Shown: positions 26,248 through 36,219 of the stretch, piece by piece
How the letters are laid out: every line of letters begins with the position of its first letter
How positions within the stretch are numbered: the first letter of the stretch is position 1
Assembly: GCA_016795505.1 (NCBI GenBank)
Contig: JAEUHH010000028.1
Coordinates: 1-64,000 of the forward strand
From: Verrucomicrobiales bacterium
GTDB lineage: Bacteria > Verrucomicrobiota > Verrucomicrobiia > Verrucomicrobiales > DEV007
Direction of reading: 5' to 3'
Length of the DNA: 64,000 bases
Translations under genes and position numbers: made by a program
Notes under the pieces: generated by a model
What the model was told of the DNA's origin: nothing
Database searches by the model: none
The model's input: the letters and a program-made list of their open reading frames with translations, nothing else

Positions 26248-29129
26248 CGTTTCGAGATCGTTTCGTCGAGGTTCAGGATGGTGTGGGCGACGAGGGGCCA
26301 GGAATCGTGGCGCTGGCGGAGGCCCTCGAGGAGCCGGCGCTCCTCCGCATCGGGCAGCCGACCGGTCGCGGCGCGAAACATCCAGCCGAGGCGGTCCTGC
26401 CGGCCGGTGGACCGCTCCGCAAAGGCCTCGGCGGCGAGGAGGAAGGTCTCGTCATTGAGCAGAAGCAGCGCCTGCAGCGGGGTGCTGGTGCGGGCGCGGC
26501 GGGCGGTACACTTTTCCCGAGTGGGGCCGTCGAAGGTGAGGAGGAGTGGATGGGGCGACTGGCGTTTGACGTAGGTATAGAGGCTGCGGCGCCAGAGACC
26601 GTCGCCGGTGTCGGGCACGTAGGAGTCCTCCCCATTGTAGCTGACCGCTTCCCAGAGGCCGGGCGGCTGGAAGGGTTTTACACTGGGACCGCCGAGCTTC
26701 GGCACCAGCAGTCCGGACAGGGCGAGGGCCTGGTCGCGCAGGGTTTCGGCGGACAAACGGCCGCCCGGTCCGCGGGCGAGCCAGCGGTTCCCGGGGTCAC
26801 CGGGATGGATGTGCCGCGAGGACTGGCGGTAGGCGCGCGAGAGGACGATGGAGCGAAGCAGTGCCTTCACATCCCAGCCGTCGGCGCGGAATCCGGCGGC
26901 GAGCCGGTCGAGCAGCTCGGGGTGGGTCGGGGCTTCGCCCTGCGATCCGAAGTCGTTCGGCGTGCGCACGAGACCCTCGCCGAAGCACTGCGCCCAGAGC
27001 CGGTTGACCGCGACGCGGGCGGTGAGGGGATTTTCCGGCGCGAAGAGCCAGCGGGCGAAGCCGAGCCGGTTCGGTGGCAGGTCGGCGGACCATGGAGCGA
27101 TCGCCACGGGGACGCCGGGCTGGACGCGCTCGCCGGGCTGGTCATACTGGCCGCGCTCGAGGACGTGGGCGGGGCGCGGCTCCTTCATTTCTTCCATCAC
27201 CAGCGTGACGGGCACCCGGTCGCGCAGCGTCCGCGCGGCCTCGCGGGCGTCGAGCAACTCGCGCCGGGCCTGCCGGGCCGATGGATCGCCGTGGCGGTCG
27301 AGGAAAAAATCGAGGAGCCGGTCCGAGTCAGTGGCGGCGCGCTTTTCCGGCGGGGTTTCGAGAATGCCGCGCAGCCGCTCGCCCTGAGACCACCCGGCGA
27401 TCGCGGCCGGGTCGAGCGCCTCGGGGAGGAAGCGCACCTCGTCGATGAGCCCGTAGTAGCCGAGACCCGCGTCGCGCCGGCCGATGCGGATCGGCTCGGA
27501 GGTGGCCAGGCTGCCGTCGAGCGTGTCGCGCCGCACTTCCAATGTCGTCGGCTTTCCGTCGAAAAAGACCTGGAGTCCACCGGCCCGTCGCGAGCCGTCG
27601 TAGCGGACGGCGATGTGATGCCATGCTCGCGAGCCGAGCGCCTCGACCGTGGCGACCTCGATGGCGCTCGCGCCCCAGCGATGCACCAGATTCACCTGGA
27701 GCCGGCCCTTTTGCCAGATCAGCTCCAGTCCGCGGCGGTTTCCTTCGGGCTCGATGAGGGAAAGCGGGCAGCCCAGCGAGCCCTCGGCGTGCAGCCAGAG
27801 GCCGATGGTCCACGGGCGGTCGGGGTCGAAACCCGCTGAGGGCCGCTCCACGTGCCGCGTCGCATCGAATTCCGCCGCCTCGCCGCGCACCCCGGCGGCG
27901 TAAGCGAAGGCCGTTCCCGACACCGAGGTTCCCACACCGAGCTGGGACGCTCCGAGCGGCAGATGGATGACGGCATCGGCGGGCAGCGGGGGCAGATCAG
28001 CAGGAGAGCGGCTTTCCCAGTCGGCGAGGGCCGTTTTGACCGCCGCATGGACCGGCTGCCAGGCCTGCTCCGCCGTGCTCAGCCGGCTTTCGGCCGCGGA
28101 GAGGGCCGCCTCTTGCTCCGGACCGGGCACGGCGAGGACGGGCGGCGGATTGTCGGCCCGGATCAGGCCCTGCTCGGGCACGTTGTTGAAAAAGGAAAAG
28201 AGCTGGTAGAACTCGCGCTGCGAGATGGGGTCGTACTTGTGGTCATGACATTGGGCGCAGCCCGCGGTGAGTCCCAGCCAGGTCGTCAGGGTCGTATCCA
28301 CGCGGTCGACGACATATTCGACGCGGAACTCCTCGTCGATGGCGCCGCTCTCGTTGTTCGCCATGTGATTGCGGTTGAAGCCGGTGGCGATGCGCTGGCT
28401 CAGTGTCGCCCCGGGCAGCAGGTCGCCGGCGAGTTGCACGATGCTGAAGCGGTCGAAGGGCATGTTGGCATTGCCGGCCTCGATCACCCAGTCGCGCCAG
28501 AGCCACATCTGCCGTGGCTTGTCGCCAAAATAGCCGTTGGTGTCCGCATAGCGCGCGAGATCGAGCCAGGCTACCGCGAGGTGCTCGCCAAAATGCGGCG
28601 AGGCGAGCAGCGATTCGACGGCGGCCTCGTAGGGCTGGTCGAGCAGGGCTTCGGACGGCGGCAAGCCCGTGAGGTCGAGGGCGGCGCGGCGGATCAGGGT
28701 TGCCTCCGCGGCCGGGGGAGCCAGGGACAGGCCGCGGTCCTGTAACGAGGCCTCGACGAGCGAGTCGATCTCCGCCGGCTTCATGTCGCCCGCGACCGCG
28801 GGAAGAGGCTCGAAGGCCCAGTGCTTTTGGTAGGCCGCCCCGGCGTCGATCCAGCGCCGCAGCGTGTCCACCTGAGCCGTGGTCAGGCGCGGCTTGTGCG
28901 AGGACGGCGGCGGCATGACCTCGTCGGCGTCGGTGGTGGTGACGCGGCGGATCACTTCCGCCAGATCCGCCCCGGCCACATCGAGCCGCAGGTCGCCTTT
29001 CCGCCCTTTTGCATCGGGACCGTGGCAGGCGAAGCAGTTTTCCGACAGGATCGGCCGGATGTCCCGATTGAACTCCTGCGCCCCGCAGCACAGCGGCAGC
29101 CAACAGAGGCAGAGGAGGAAAAGGCGCAT
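26244..29129 (-). CDS. Planctomycete-type cytochrome C / LamG / DUF1549-DUF1553 protein
   Basis: The 961-residue exported protein has a signal peptide ([16 protein letters not shown]) and one haem c site Cys32-x-x-Cys35-His36 in the planctomycete cytochrome C domain ([14 protein letters not shown]). DUF1549 follows ([31 protein letters not shown]-like region). A central LamG-like domain (about 390-590, with [14 protein letters not shown] and [14 protein letters not shown]) comes next. DUF1553 is C-terminal ([33 protein letters not shown]). It is the first gene of the two-gene operon with the DUF1501 protein. The domain set suggests an envelope-located redox or carbohydrate-binding role, not yet defined. 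Confidence 0.94.
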   Translation of the reverse strand: MRLFLLCLCWLPLCCGAQEFNRDIRPILSENCFACHGPDAKGRKGDLRLDVAGADLAEVIRRVTTTDADEVMPPPSSHKPRLTTAQVDTLRRWIDAGAAYQKHWAFEPLPAVAGDMKPAEIDSLVEASLQDRGLSLAPPAAEATLIRRAALDLTGLPPSEALLDQPYEAAVESLLASPHFGEHLAVAWLDLARYADTNGYFGDKPRQMWLWRDWVIEAGNANMPFDRFSIVQLAGDLLPGATLSQRIATGFNRNHMANNESGAIDEEFRVEYVVDRVDTTLTTWLGLTAGCAQCHDHKYDPISQREFYQLFSFFNNVPEQGLIRADNPPPVLAVPGPEQEAALSAAESRLSTAEQAWQPVHAAVKTALADWESRSPADLPPLPADAVIHLPLGASQLGVGTSVSGTAFAYAAGVRGEAAEFDATRHVERPSAGFDPDRPWTIGLWLHAEGSLGCPLSLIEPEGNRRGLELIWQKGRLQVNLVHRWGASAIEVATVEALGSRAWHHIAVRYDGSRRAGGLQVFFDGKPTTLEVRRDTLDGSLATSEPIRIGRRDAGLGYYGLIDEVRFLPEALDPAAIAGWSQGERLRGILETPPEKRAATDSDRLLDFFLDRHGDPSARQARRELLDAREAARTLRDRVPVTLVMEEMKEPRPAHVLERGQYDQPGERVQPGVPVAIAPWSADLPPNRLGFARWLFAPENPLTARVAVNRLWAQCFGEGLVRTPNDFGSQGEAPTHPELLDRLAAGFRADGWDVKALLRSIVLSRAYRQSSRHIHPGDPGNRWLARGPGGRLSAETLRDQALALSGLLVPKLGGPSVKPFQPPGLWEAVSYNGEDSYVPDTGDGLWRRSLYTYVKRQSPHPLLLTFDGPTREKCTARRARTSTPLQALLLLNDETFLLAAEAFAERSTGRQDRLGWMFRAATGRLPDAEERRLLEGLRQRHDSWPLVAHTILNLDETISKR

Positions 29130-29147
29130 CAGGCGTCCATTATCGCC

Positions 29148-30521
29148 TCAGATGCCCGACGCGAGGAGTTCCTTCATCGCGTCCGTCAGCACAGCCTCGA
29201 CCGCCGGACCCACCCGCGACACGTGGTCGCCGACTTCGTAGCCGCCCTGGGTGTAGGCGATCGCGGTCCCGATGTAGCTGGGCGCATTGTCGCCGTAAGC
29301 GGCCATGGCAACGAACTCGTCCGGACGCATCGCCTGCGCGGCGAGTTGATACTCGACGAACAACTCGGCCGGCAGGTGCAGGATGTTGGCGGAGCCGAGC
29401 CGCAGCCGGCCGACCGGGATCGTGCCCCCGGCGGCCATGCGACGGATGAAAACAAGGTCGCGGGCGGCGAAGGCGCGCTGGGCGAAGGGCTTCGCGTCGT
29501 CGGCCAGCACCGCGAGCAGCCGGGGCTCGCCATCGGGATGCCGCACCGGCAGGGCGACGGGCCGGGCGCGCCAGTCGACTTCGGCAGCGCTCAGCGGCAC
29601 CTTTTTCTGCGTCTCCCAGGCCGACTGCATGCCGCGCGCGACCCGACTGGCGAGGACGGCTCGGTTCGCGGGATCTCCGTCGTTGTACTTGCCGGCCGTG
29701 ATATTGCCGCCGGCACCATTGAAATGGATGAAACGCACGCCAGGAAACGCCGCATCCATCAGCGCCCGTGCCCCGCCGATGAAATCCCAGTTCACTCCAC
29801 CCCGGCCGTAATAGCTCATCGGATGGGTCGCATAGTAGGTCAGAGCCGCCAGGGGCGTTCCGTCCTGCCAGAAACTCACCAACCGCACCTTTGGATCGAT
29901 CGTGCCCTCCGGCGCGGTGGCTGCCTGCGGATGTTTCGAGGCGCTCATGCGGGAGAAGGCCACCCTACCATCCGGACCGAGGACGCGGCGGTTGGAGGCG
30001 ACCTTCTCGACGGTGCCGGTGCCAAAGCCAGCGTGGGTGACGGGCCGCGCCTCGCCCAGGCTGGCGCGGGCGGCATCGGCGATCGCCTGAAAGACGCGCC
30101 GGTCGAGCGCTTCGTTGGAAAATCGCCCGCCCAAGCCATGGGCGGCGAGGAGCTGCTCGGTGTCGAGGTCGCTGCCCGGCGCGTCGTGCTGATGGACGGT
30201 GTGGACGGCGACGCGATCATCGGTGGTGCCCACGGCCTGCGCGATGGCTTTGCGGATGCCGAGGTGGCTTTGATTCGCCAGCGCGACCCAGTCCATCGCG
30301 CACAGCACGATGGGATCCCCGGCGCCGAGAATGACGATCCCGCGCGCCAACAGCGGTGTGAGGATCTCTTTGGACGGCGGGACATTCCCGTGGCACAGCG
30401 GAGACCCGAGCGGCGGCGTGATGTCGACTTCGAAGGTCGCGATGCGCAGCCCGTCCTCCGCGGCGCGGAGCGGCAGCCAGGGAGCGGCGAGGAGGGCCCG
30501 GGAAAAGCGGCGGCGTTTCAT
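29148..30521 (-). CDS. Secreted neutral/alkaline ceramidase-like protein
   Basis: The 457-residue protein has a short basic/hydrophobic leader (MKRRRFSRALLAAPWLPLRAAE). The following ATFEVDITPPLGSPLCHGN, VHTVHQHDAPGSDLD, YYATHPMSYYGRGGVNWDF and HFNGAGGNITAGKYNDGDP segments match the neutral/alkaline non-lysosomal ceramidase N-terminal domain in order, including its histidines. Many Planctomycetes and Verrucomicrobia encode such proteins without known ceramide metabolism, so the true substrate is uncertain. The ATG at 30519-30521 is chosen because it begins the leader; the frame upstream runs into the dispersed repeat. It lies 18 bp upstream of the cytochrome/DUF1553 gene on the same strand and probably shares its operon. 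Confidence 0.75.
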   Translation of the reverse strand: MKRRRFSRALLAAPWLPLRAAEDGLRIATFEVDITPPLGSPLCHGNVPPSKEILTPLLARGIVILGAGDPIVLCAMDWVALANQSHLGIRKAIAQAVGTTDDRVAVHTVHQHDAPGSDLDTEQLLAAHGLGGRFSNEALDRRVFQAIADAARASLGEARPVTHAGFGTGTVEKVASNRRVLGPDGRVAFSRMSASKHPQAATAPEGTIDPKVRLVSFWQDGTPLAALTYYATHPMSYYGRGGVNWDFIGGARALMDAAFPGVRFIHFNGAGGNITAGKYNDGDPANRAVLASRVARGMQSAWETQKKVPLSAAEVDWRARPVALPVRHPDGEPRLLAVLADDAKPFAQRAFAARDLVFIRRMAAGGTIPVGRLRLGSANILHLPAELFVEYQLAAQAMRPDEFVAMAAYGDNAPSYIGTAIAYTQGGYEVGDHVSRVGPAVEAVLTDAMKELLASGI

Positions 30522-30557
30522 AACGGGTCGGCTGGGAAGCGTTTCGGGTGGGTGGTC

Positions 30558-30606
30558 TTTCCGATGAAACAGGGTATGATCGGCGATGCTACCCTGTTTG
30601 ATCGGA
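30558..30606. repeat. Dispersed ACAGGGT repeat, copy 4 (hairpin form)
   Basis: TCCGATGAAACAGGGTA and TACCCTGTTTGATCGGA form an almost perfect 17-bp stem with a 13-nt loop. It lies in the 129-bp gap between the pyruvate carboxylase stop and the ceramidase-like start, both on the minus strand, so it could end the first transcript. Confidence 0.85.
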
Positions 30607-30650
30607 TTTGGCCAGACCCGAAACACTCCCGGACCGGTGCCGGTCGTGCC

Positions 30651-33600
30651 TCACGGCTCCAGCCGCATCAGCAGATCGTCGGTCTCGACGGCTTCGCCGG
30701 TGCGCACGATGACCTCGGTCACCACGGCGTCCTGGGCGGCGGAGATGGTGGTGAGCATCTTCATGGCCTCGAGGGTGACGAGCGGGTCGCCGGCTTTGAC
30801 GCGGTGACCGACTCCGACGGCGACCTCGGTGACCATGCCGGGCATGGGAGCGACGGCCTGGAGCGGGTCCTTGGCATCGCCCTTGCGGCGGGTGACGGCA
30901 TTTTTCGGCGCGCGGGCCTGATCAATGACCTGGGACTCGCGCGGCATGCCGTTGAGTTCGTAAAACACGGTGCGGCGGCCGGCGGCGTCGGGTTCGTTGA
31001 TACCGATGAGCTTGATGAAGAGGATCTTGCCGGGCTGGATCTCGATGGAGACCTCCTCGCCCACCTGGAGGCCGTAGAAAAAGGCCGTCGTGGGCAGGCC
31101 GGTGAGGCGGTCGTAGGTGGAGAGGAATTTCTGGAAGTCGGCGAACACCTGCGGATACATCAGGTGGCTGTAAAGGTCGTCTTCGCTGGCCACGCGGCCC
31201 AGCTTTTCGGACAACTCGGCGCGGACGGACTCGAGGTCGACCGGCTCGGCCAGTTCGCCGGGGCGTTGGGTGGTCGGCTGGCGGTTGCCGAGCACGGCCT
31301 TCTGCACGTCGATGGGCCAGCCGCCGTCGGGCTGGCCGAGACCGCCGGCGAGCATGTCGATGACCGATTCGGGGAAATCGACGGAGCCGGGCTTGAGGCC
31401 GGGCACGTCGGCGGGCGCGATGCCGCGGGTGATGAGGAACATGCACATGTCGCCGACCACCTTGGAGCTGGGCGTGACCTTGATGATGTCCCCGAAGAGC
31501 TGGTTCACCTCGGCGTAGGTGCGGGCGATCTCGGGCCAGCGATGGCCGAGGCCCATGGCGTTGGCCTGCTCCTTGAGATTGGTGAACTGGCCGCCGGGCA
31601 TCTCGTGCTCGTAAACTTCGGCGCTGCCGGCCCGCGGACTGGTGTCGAAGGGCTTGTAGAAGGCCAGCACTTCGTCCCAGTAGTCGGACATCTCGTTGAG
31701 GGCGCGCAGGTCGAGGCCAGGATCGCGCTCGTGCCCGTCCAGGGCGGCCACGACGGAGTTCAGGTTCGGCTGGCTGGTCGAGCCGGACATGGAGGCGATG
31801 GCCAGGTCGACGATGTCGACGCCGGCGTCGCAGGCCTGGAGCACGGAGGCGGCATTGATGCCCGAGCTGTCATGGGTATGGAAGTGGATGGGCAGGTCGG
31901 TCTCGTCGCGCAGGGCTTTGACCAGCTTCGCCGCGGCGGCGGGACGGCACAGGCCGGCCATATCCTTGATGGCGATGAGGTGGGCGCCCATCTTTTCCAG
32001 CTCGCGCACCTTTTTCACATAGTATTCGAGCGAATACTTGTCCCGGCGGGGATCGGTGATGTTGCCGGTGTAGCAGATGGCGGCCTCGCAGAGGGCGTAG
32101 GGCTGGTCGCGCACCGCCTCCATTGCCACCCGCATGTTGGGCAGGTAGTTGAGGGAATCGAAGATGCGGAAGATGTCCATGCCCGAGTCGGCGGCGTGCT
32201 TCACGAAGCCGGCCACGACGTTGTCGGGATAGTTCGAGTAGCCGACCGCGTTGGAGCCGCGGAAGAGCATCTGGAAGAGGATGTTGGGAATCTTTTCCCG
32301 CAGCAGCCGCAGCCGCTCCCAGGGGCACTCGCGGAGGAAGCGCATCGCGGTGTCGAAGGTGGCGCCACCCCACATCTCGAGGCTGAAGAGATTTGGCGTC
32401 CGCTGGGCGATGGCGTCGGCCACGTTCAGCATGTCGGCGGTGCGCATCCGGGTCGCCAGCAGCGACTGGTGGGCGTCGCGCATGGTGGTGTCGGTGATGA
32501 GCAATTGCTTCTGGTCGCGGATCCAGCGGGCGAATTTTTCCGGGCCCAGTTCACGGAGCTTGTCGCGGGTGCCGGCGGGCTTGTCACCGCGCAGGTCGAA
32601 GTGCGGGGCGCGGGCGGGCGGCAGGATCTCGGGCAGCCGGTAGCCTTTGGCCGTCGGGTTGCCGTTCACCGTCATGTCGCTGAGGTAGGCGAGCAGCTTG
32701 GTGGCCCGGTCGCGGCGGGGCTTGAACTTGAAGAGGCTCGGCTCGGTGTCGATCAGCCGCGTCGTGGCCATGCCGCTGCGGAAGATGGGGTGCTGGACGA
32801 CGTTTTCCAAGAAGGGGATGTTCGTCTTGACCCCGCGGATGCGGAACTCGCGCAGGGCGCGGTGGGTGCGCTGGAGGGCGATGTCGAAAGTCGGTCCCGA
32901 GGCCGTCAGCTTCACGAGCATCGAGTCGTAGTAGGGCGTGATGACCGCGCCCGCGTCTCCCGCGCCGGCATCGAGCCGGATGCCGAAGCCGGCGGCCGAG
33001 CGGTAGTTGAGGATCTTGCCGTAGTCGGGCGAGAAATTCCTCTCCGGGTCCTCGGTGGTGATGCGGCACTGCACGGCGTAGCCATTCCTCGGGATGAGGT
33101 GCTGGGCGGGGATGGCCACCTCGGGGCCGTGGAGATCGTGGCCCTGGGCGATGAGGATCTGCGAGCGGACCAGGTCGATGCCGGTGATGACCTCCGTCAC
33201 GGTGTGCTCCACCTGGATGCGGGGGTTCATCTCGATGAAATACCACTCGTTGCGGTCGAGATCGTAGAGGAACTCGACGGTGCCGGCATTGTTGTAGCCG
33301 ATCTCCCGGCCGATGCGCACGGAGGCGGCGCACAGTTCGGTGCGGATGGCCTCGTCCAGTTCGACGGAGGGCGCGATCTCGATCACTTTCTGGTGGCGGC
33401 GCTGCACGGAGCAATCGCGCTCGTGGAGGTGGACGACGTGGCCGTGCTGGTCGCCCAGCACTTGGACTTCGATATGCTTGGCCCGGCCGACGAAGCGCTC
33501 CAGGAAGACTTCGGGATTGCCGAAGGCCTTTTCCGCCTCCGATTGGGCCTCGGCGAGTTTGGCGGCGAGGTCGCCTTCCTTTTCCACCACCCGCATGCCG

Positions 33601-34130
33601 CGTCCGCCGCCGCCGTGGGCGGCCTTGATGATGAGGGGAAAGCCGATCTCCCGGGCGATGGCCATGGCCTCCTGCGGGTCCGAGACTGGTTCCTCGGTGC
33701 CGGGCAGGGTGGGGACGTTGATTTTTTTTGCCAGGGCGCGGGCGGCGACCTTGTCCCCCATGGAGGAGAGGATCTCCGGGCTGGGGCCGATGAAGGTGAT
33801 ACCCGCCTCGGCGCAGGCTCGGGCAAAGGCGGCGTTTTCCGAGAGGAATCCGTAGCCGGGGTGGATCAGGGAGACGCCCTTGTCCTTGGCGAGCCGCACG
33901 ATGCCCTCGATGTCGAGGTAGGCGCCCACGGGGCCCTTTTCCTTGCGCAGCAGATAGGCTTCGTCGGCCTTGAAACGGTGGCGCGAGTAGCGGTCCTCCT
34001 CGGCATAGATCGCGACGGTGCGCAGGCCCAGCTCGGTGGCGGCGCGGAAGACGCGGATGGCGATTTCACCGCGGTTCACGACCATCAGTTTGGTCTGGGC
34101 GGCAGAGGATTGGGGATCGTGGTCGGGCAT
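30651..34130 (-). CDS. pyc: Pyruvate carboxylase
   Basis: This single-chain, biotin-dependent enzyme makes oxaloacetate from pyruvate, bicarbonate and ATP in the cytoplasm to refill the TCA cycle. At 1159 residues it matches the family (~1150). The biotin carboxylase domain comes first (VNRGEIAIRVFRAA, GGGGRGMRVV, FIEMNPRIQVEHTVTE). The carboxyltransferase domain follows (TTMRDAHQSLLATRMRT, FSLEMWGGATFD, HFHTHDSSGINA), then the PYC tetramerisation region. The biotinyl domain is last, with EAMKM and the biotinylated Lys1124, 35 residues from the end. The ATG at 34128-34130 is preferred; an ATG at 34163 would add 11 residues. Neither has a clear ribosome-binding site. Confidence 0.96.
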   Translation of the reverse strand: MPDHDPQSSAAQTKLMVVNRGEIAIRVFRAATELGLRTVAIYAEEDRYSRHRFKADEAYLLRKEKGPVGAYLDIEGIVRLAKDKGVSLIHPGYGFLSENAAFARACAEAGITFIGPSPEILSSMGDKVAARALAKKINVPTLPGTEEPVSDPQEAMAIAREIGFPLIIKAAHGGGGRGMRVVEKEGDLAAKLAEAQSEAEKAFGNPEVFLERFVGRAKHIEVQVLGDQHGHVVHLHERDCSVQRRHQKVIEIAPSVELDEAIRTELCAASVRIGREIGYNNAGTVEFLYDLDRNEWYFIEMNPRIQVEHTVTEVITGIDLVRSQILIAQGHDLHGPEVAIPAQHLIPRNGYAVQCRITTEDPERNFSPDYGKILNYRSAAGFGIRLDAGAGDAGAVITPYYDSMLVKLTASGPTFDIALQRTHRALREFRIRGVKTNIPFLENVVQHPIFRSGMATTRLIDTEPSLFKFKPRRDRATKLLAYLSDMTVNGNPTAKGYRLPEILPPARAPHFDLRGDKPAGTRDKLRELGPEKFARWIRDQKQLLITDTTMRDAHQSLLATRMRTADMLNVADAIAQRTPNLFSLEMWGGATFDTAMRFLRECPWERLRLLREKIPNILFQMLFRGSNAVGYSNYPDNVVAGFVKHAADSGMDIFRIFDSLNYLPNMRVAMEAVRDQPYALCEAAICYTGNITDPRRDKYSLEYYVKKVRELEKMGAHLIAIKDMAGLCRPAAAAKLVKALRDETDLPIHFHTHDSSGINAASVLQACDAGVDIVDLAIASMSGSTSQPNLNSVVAALDGHERDPGLDLRALNEMSDYWDEVLAFYKPFDTSPRAGSAEVYEHEMPGGQFTNLKEQANAMGLGHRWPEIARTYAEVNQLFGDIIKVTPSSKVVGDMCMFLITRGIAPADVPGLKPGSVDFPESVIDMLAGGLGQPDGGWPIDVQKAVLGNRQPTTQRPGELAEPVDLESVRAELSEKLGRVASEDDLYSHLMYPQVFADFQKFLSTYDRLTGLPTTAFFYGLQVGEEVSIEIQPGKILFIKLIGINEPDAAGRRTVFYELNGMPRESQVIDQARAPKNAVTRRKGDAKDPLQAVAPMPGMVTEVAVGVGHRVKAGDPLVTLEAMKMLTTISAAQDAVVTEVIVRTGEAVETDDLLMRLEP

Positions 34131-34262
34131 GGGGGGCGGAATATAAACGCGGTTTGGCTCCATCCAAGGCGGAAGTGGCCGCGAGCGGGTTTTGTGCCAA
34201 AGGCTGCGGATTGCCTCGTCGCGGGCGGCGGATTCGCGGCTGGCGGGGCAGCCGGGATCGAC

Positions 34263-35663
34263 TCAACCGCCGAAAACGACGCGACAGATCGTCACGGCGA
34301 CGAGGAGGCCGGTGGCATCGGCACAGAGGCCGGCGGCGAGGGCATGGCGGGTGCGGCGGATGCCGACGCTGCCAAAGTAGACTGCCAGGACGTAGAAGGT
34401 GGTCTCGGTGGAGCCGTACATGGTGGCGGCGGCGTACTTTTTCCAGACCTCGAGCGACTCGTGGGTGAGCAGGTCGGCCAGTACGCCCTGACTGCCGGAG
34501 CCACTGAGCGGTCGCATCAGGGCCATGGGCAGCAACTCGGCGGGGAAGCGGATCAGGTCCAGCACGGGCGTGAGCAGGCTCTGCATCAGGGGCAACGCGC
34601 CGGAGTAGCGCATCGCGGCGAGGGCGGTGAGCATGGCGACGAGGAAGGGCATGATGCGCAGCACGACCTGAAAGCCCTCGCGGGCGCCCTCGACGAACTC
34701 CTCATACACCTTCAGCCCCCGCACGGCGGCGAGGACGGTGAAAAACACGAGCATGAAGGGGATGGCGGCGACGGAGAGGGCTTTGAGAAGCACCAGAAAG
34801 CCCGAGGGCTGGCCGGGGTCGGCTTTTTCGGTGGAAGCGGCCGGGGCATCGAGTTGCTGCACCGCCTCGGTGAGGCCGAGGACGTTCTGGAGCGCGGTCC
34901 GCTGGGCGGGAAAGCATTCCAGATAGACAGTGCCGATGAAGACCGCTGCCACGGCGCCGAGGGCGATCCAACCGCCGCGGCGAATGGGCCGGAGGGTGCC
35001 ATTTTCCGACTCAGGGGCGGCGCTGCCGGCCGTCTCGGGCTCGGTGGAGTCGGCTGCGGGCGGCGGGGCATCGGGAATGCGGAAAAGAGGGAGGCGCTGA
35101 AAGAATTTCGACGCGGCGATGCCGACGATCTGGGCACACCCGGCGGCGACGAGGGTGGTGCCGACGATGGCGTAGGGATTGGCCAGGCCGCGCGCGGCGA
35201 GGAGGCCGATGGCCGTGGCGGGAATCAGGGTGATGGCGCTGGTATTGATGGCGAGGAAGGTGCACATCGCATTCGACGCCGTCCCGGGATGGGGATTGAG
35301 TTCGTCGAGGTGCTTCATGGCCTTCAGGCCGAGGGGCGTGGCGGCGTTCCCGAGGCCGAGGAGGTTGGCGGCCATGTTCATGATCATGGCGCCCATGGCG
35401 GGGTGTTCGGCAGGCACATCGGGGAAAAGCCGACTCATGACGGGGCGGATGAGGCGCGACAGCACGTCGATGGCGCCGGATTTTTCGGCCAGCCGCATGA
35501 TGCCGAGGAAAAGCATGAGGATGCCGGCGAGGGGCAGGGCGATGGACATGACGCCGGCTTCGACCTGCGAGAGGATGCCATTGACCACCTGGCTCATCCG
35601 GCCCATGAGGGCGGCGACGGCGACTCCGATGAGGATGAGGGCGAGCCAGATATAGTTCAGCAT
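34263..35663 (-). CDS. Nucleoside-recognition (Gate) domain membrane protein, SpmA-SpmB fusion
   Basis: The 466-residue membrane protein fuses two Gate domains. The N-terminal half resembles SpmA (NYIWLALILIGVAVAALMGR, NMAANLLGLGNAATPLGLKAM, TFLAINTSAITLIPATAIGL). The C-terminal half resembles SpmB (YEEFVEGAREGFQVVLRIMPFLVAMLTALAAMR, LSGSGSQGVLADLLT, STETTFYVLAVYFGSVG). A ~90-residue hydrophilic Glu/Pro-rich linker separates them. In Bacillus, SpmA and SpmB are separate spore-maturation proteins; fused forms occur in many non-sporulating Gram-negatives, where the transported or sensed compound is unknown. The ATG at 35661-35663 starts the first hydrophobic helix. It is 73 bp downstream of the DUF167 gene on the same strand. 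Confidence 0.88.
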   Translation of the reverse strand: MLNYIWLALILIGVAVAALMGRMSQVVNGILSQVEAGVMSIALPLAGILMLFLGIMRLAEKSGAIDVLSRLIRPVMSRLFPDVPAEHPAMGAMIMNMAANLLGLGNAATPLGLKAMKHLDELNPHPGTASNAMCTFLAINTSAITLIPATAIGLLAARGLANPYAIVGTTLVAAGCAQIVGIAASKFFQRLPLFRIPDAPPPAADSTEPETAGSAAPESENGTLRPIRRGGWIALGAVAAVFIGTVYLECFPAQRTALQNVLGLTEAVQQLDAPAASTEKADPGQPSGFLVLLKALSVAAIPFMLVFFTVLAAVRGLKVYEEFVEGAREGFQVVLRIMPFLVAMLTALAAMRYSGALPLMQSLLTPVLDLIRFPAELLPMALMRPLSGSGSQGVLADLLTHESLEVWKKYAAATMYGSTETTFYVLAVYFGSVGIRRTRHALAAGLCADATGLLVAVTICRVVFGG

Positions 35664-35736
35664 GGGCGACGGCGGTGAGTCTCCCCACGGAGATAGGGGG
35701 CTCCGGGGCCGATGGCAATGCGAAAATGCGCTACGG

Positions 35737-36033
35737 TCACTCGCGGTCGCCGCTGGCGGGTTTTTGGAACCAGACGCGCAGGGCCGCCTCGTCCAAGCCA
35801 TCGATCTCGACCAGTTTCAGCCGGTCTTTCGTGCCCCGCACGATGCGGATGGCGCGTTTCGGCACGCCGAAGGCATCGGCGAGACAGGCGGTGAGGGCTT
35901 CATTGGCTTTGCCATCCACGGGTGGGGCCTGGAGGCGGATGGCGAGGGCCGTTTCCCCGTCGGCGACCGCAACCGGCCCGAGCAGGGCGGTCTGGCGGGC
36001 GTTGGGGACGACTTTGACCAGAAAGCGGGCCAT
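35737..36033 (-). CDS. DUF167 family protein (YggU-like)
   Basis: The 98-residue cytosolic protein matches DUF167/YggU. It has the N-terminal strand LVKVVPNARQTAL, the conserved IRLQAPPVDGKANEAL motif, and the C-terminal RIVRGTKDRLKLVEIDGL. Family members are small alpha/beta proteins of unknown role, often encoded near yggT or PLP-homeostasis genes, which are not seen here. It precedes the SpmA-SpmB fusion gene by 73 bp and follows two tiny ORFs on the same strand. It might therefore be included in the transcript controlled by the riboswitch upstream, although the spacing (over 500 bp) makes this uncertain. Confidence 0.9.
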   Translation of the reverse strand: MARFLVKVVPNARQTALLGPVAVADGETALAIRLQAPPVDGKANEALTACLADAFGVPKRAIRIVRGTKDRLKLVEIDGLDEAALRVWFQKPASGDRE

Positions 36034-36042
36034 GGGGGGGAA

Positions 36043-36192
36043 TCACCGGGCCGGTCCTTTACCACCGAGCGCGTGTTCGCGGTAGCGGCGTTGCATGGCG
36101 GGCGGCCAGAGGTGGAAATTGGCGGGCAGGGGCGGCGATGCCGCGGGTGGGAGAAAGGCGGCGGCAAGCGAAAGCGCGGGGAGCGGGCTCAT
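36043..36192 (-). CDS. Possible 49-residue protein downstream of the riboswitch
   Basis: The ATG at 36190-36192 opens a 49-codon ORF. It has an Ala/Leu/Pro-rich hydrophobic N-terminal stretch (LPALSLAAAFLPPAASPPLP), then FHLWPPAMQRRYREHALGG. It begins 28 bp after the stop of the 85-residue protein and ends 10 bp before the DUF167 start, on the same strand, which is operon-like spacing. No family is recognised. The aromatic/basic second half is more protein-like than random GC-rich ORFs, but coding status is uncertain. Confidence 0.4.
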   Translation of the reverse strand: MSPLPALSLAAAFLPPAASPPLPANFHLWPPAMQRRYREHALGGKGPAR

Positions 36193-36219
36193 GGTGGCTT
36201 GACTGGAGGGAGGGGGGAA

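Noticed and set aside
28821-35678. A plus-strand open frame of over 2200 codons running antisense to several genes
   Set aside because: It is the shadow of minus-strand genes with strong GC bias at codon third positions. The opposite strand encodes clear pyruvate carboxylase, ceramidase-like and SpmA-SpmB proteins, and the long frame has a Gly/Asp/His-rich translation without motifs.
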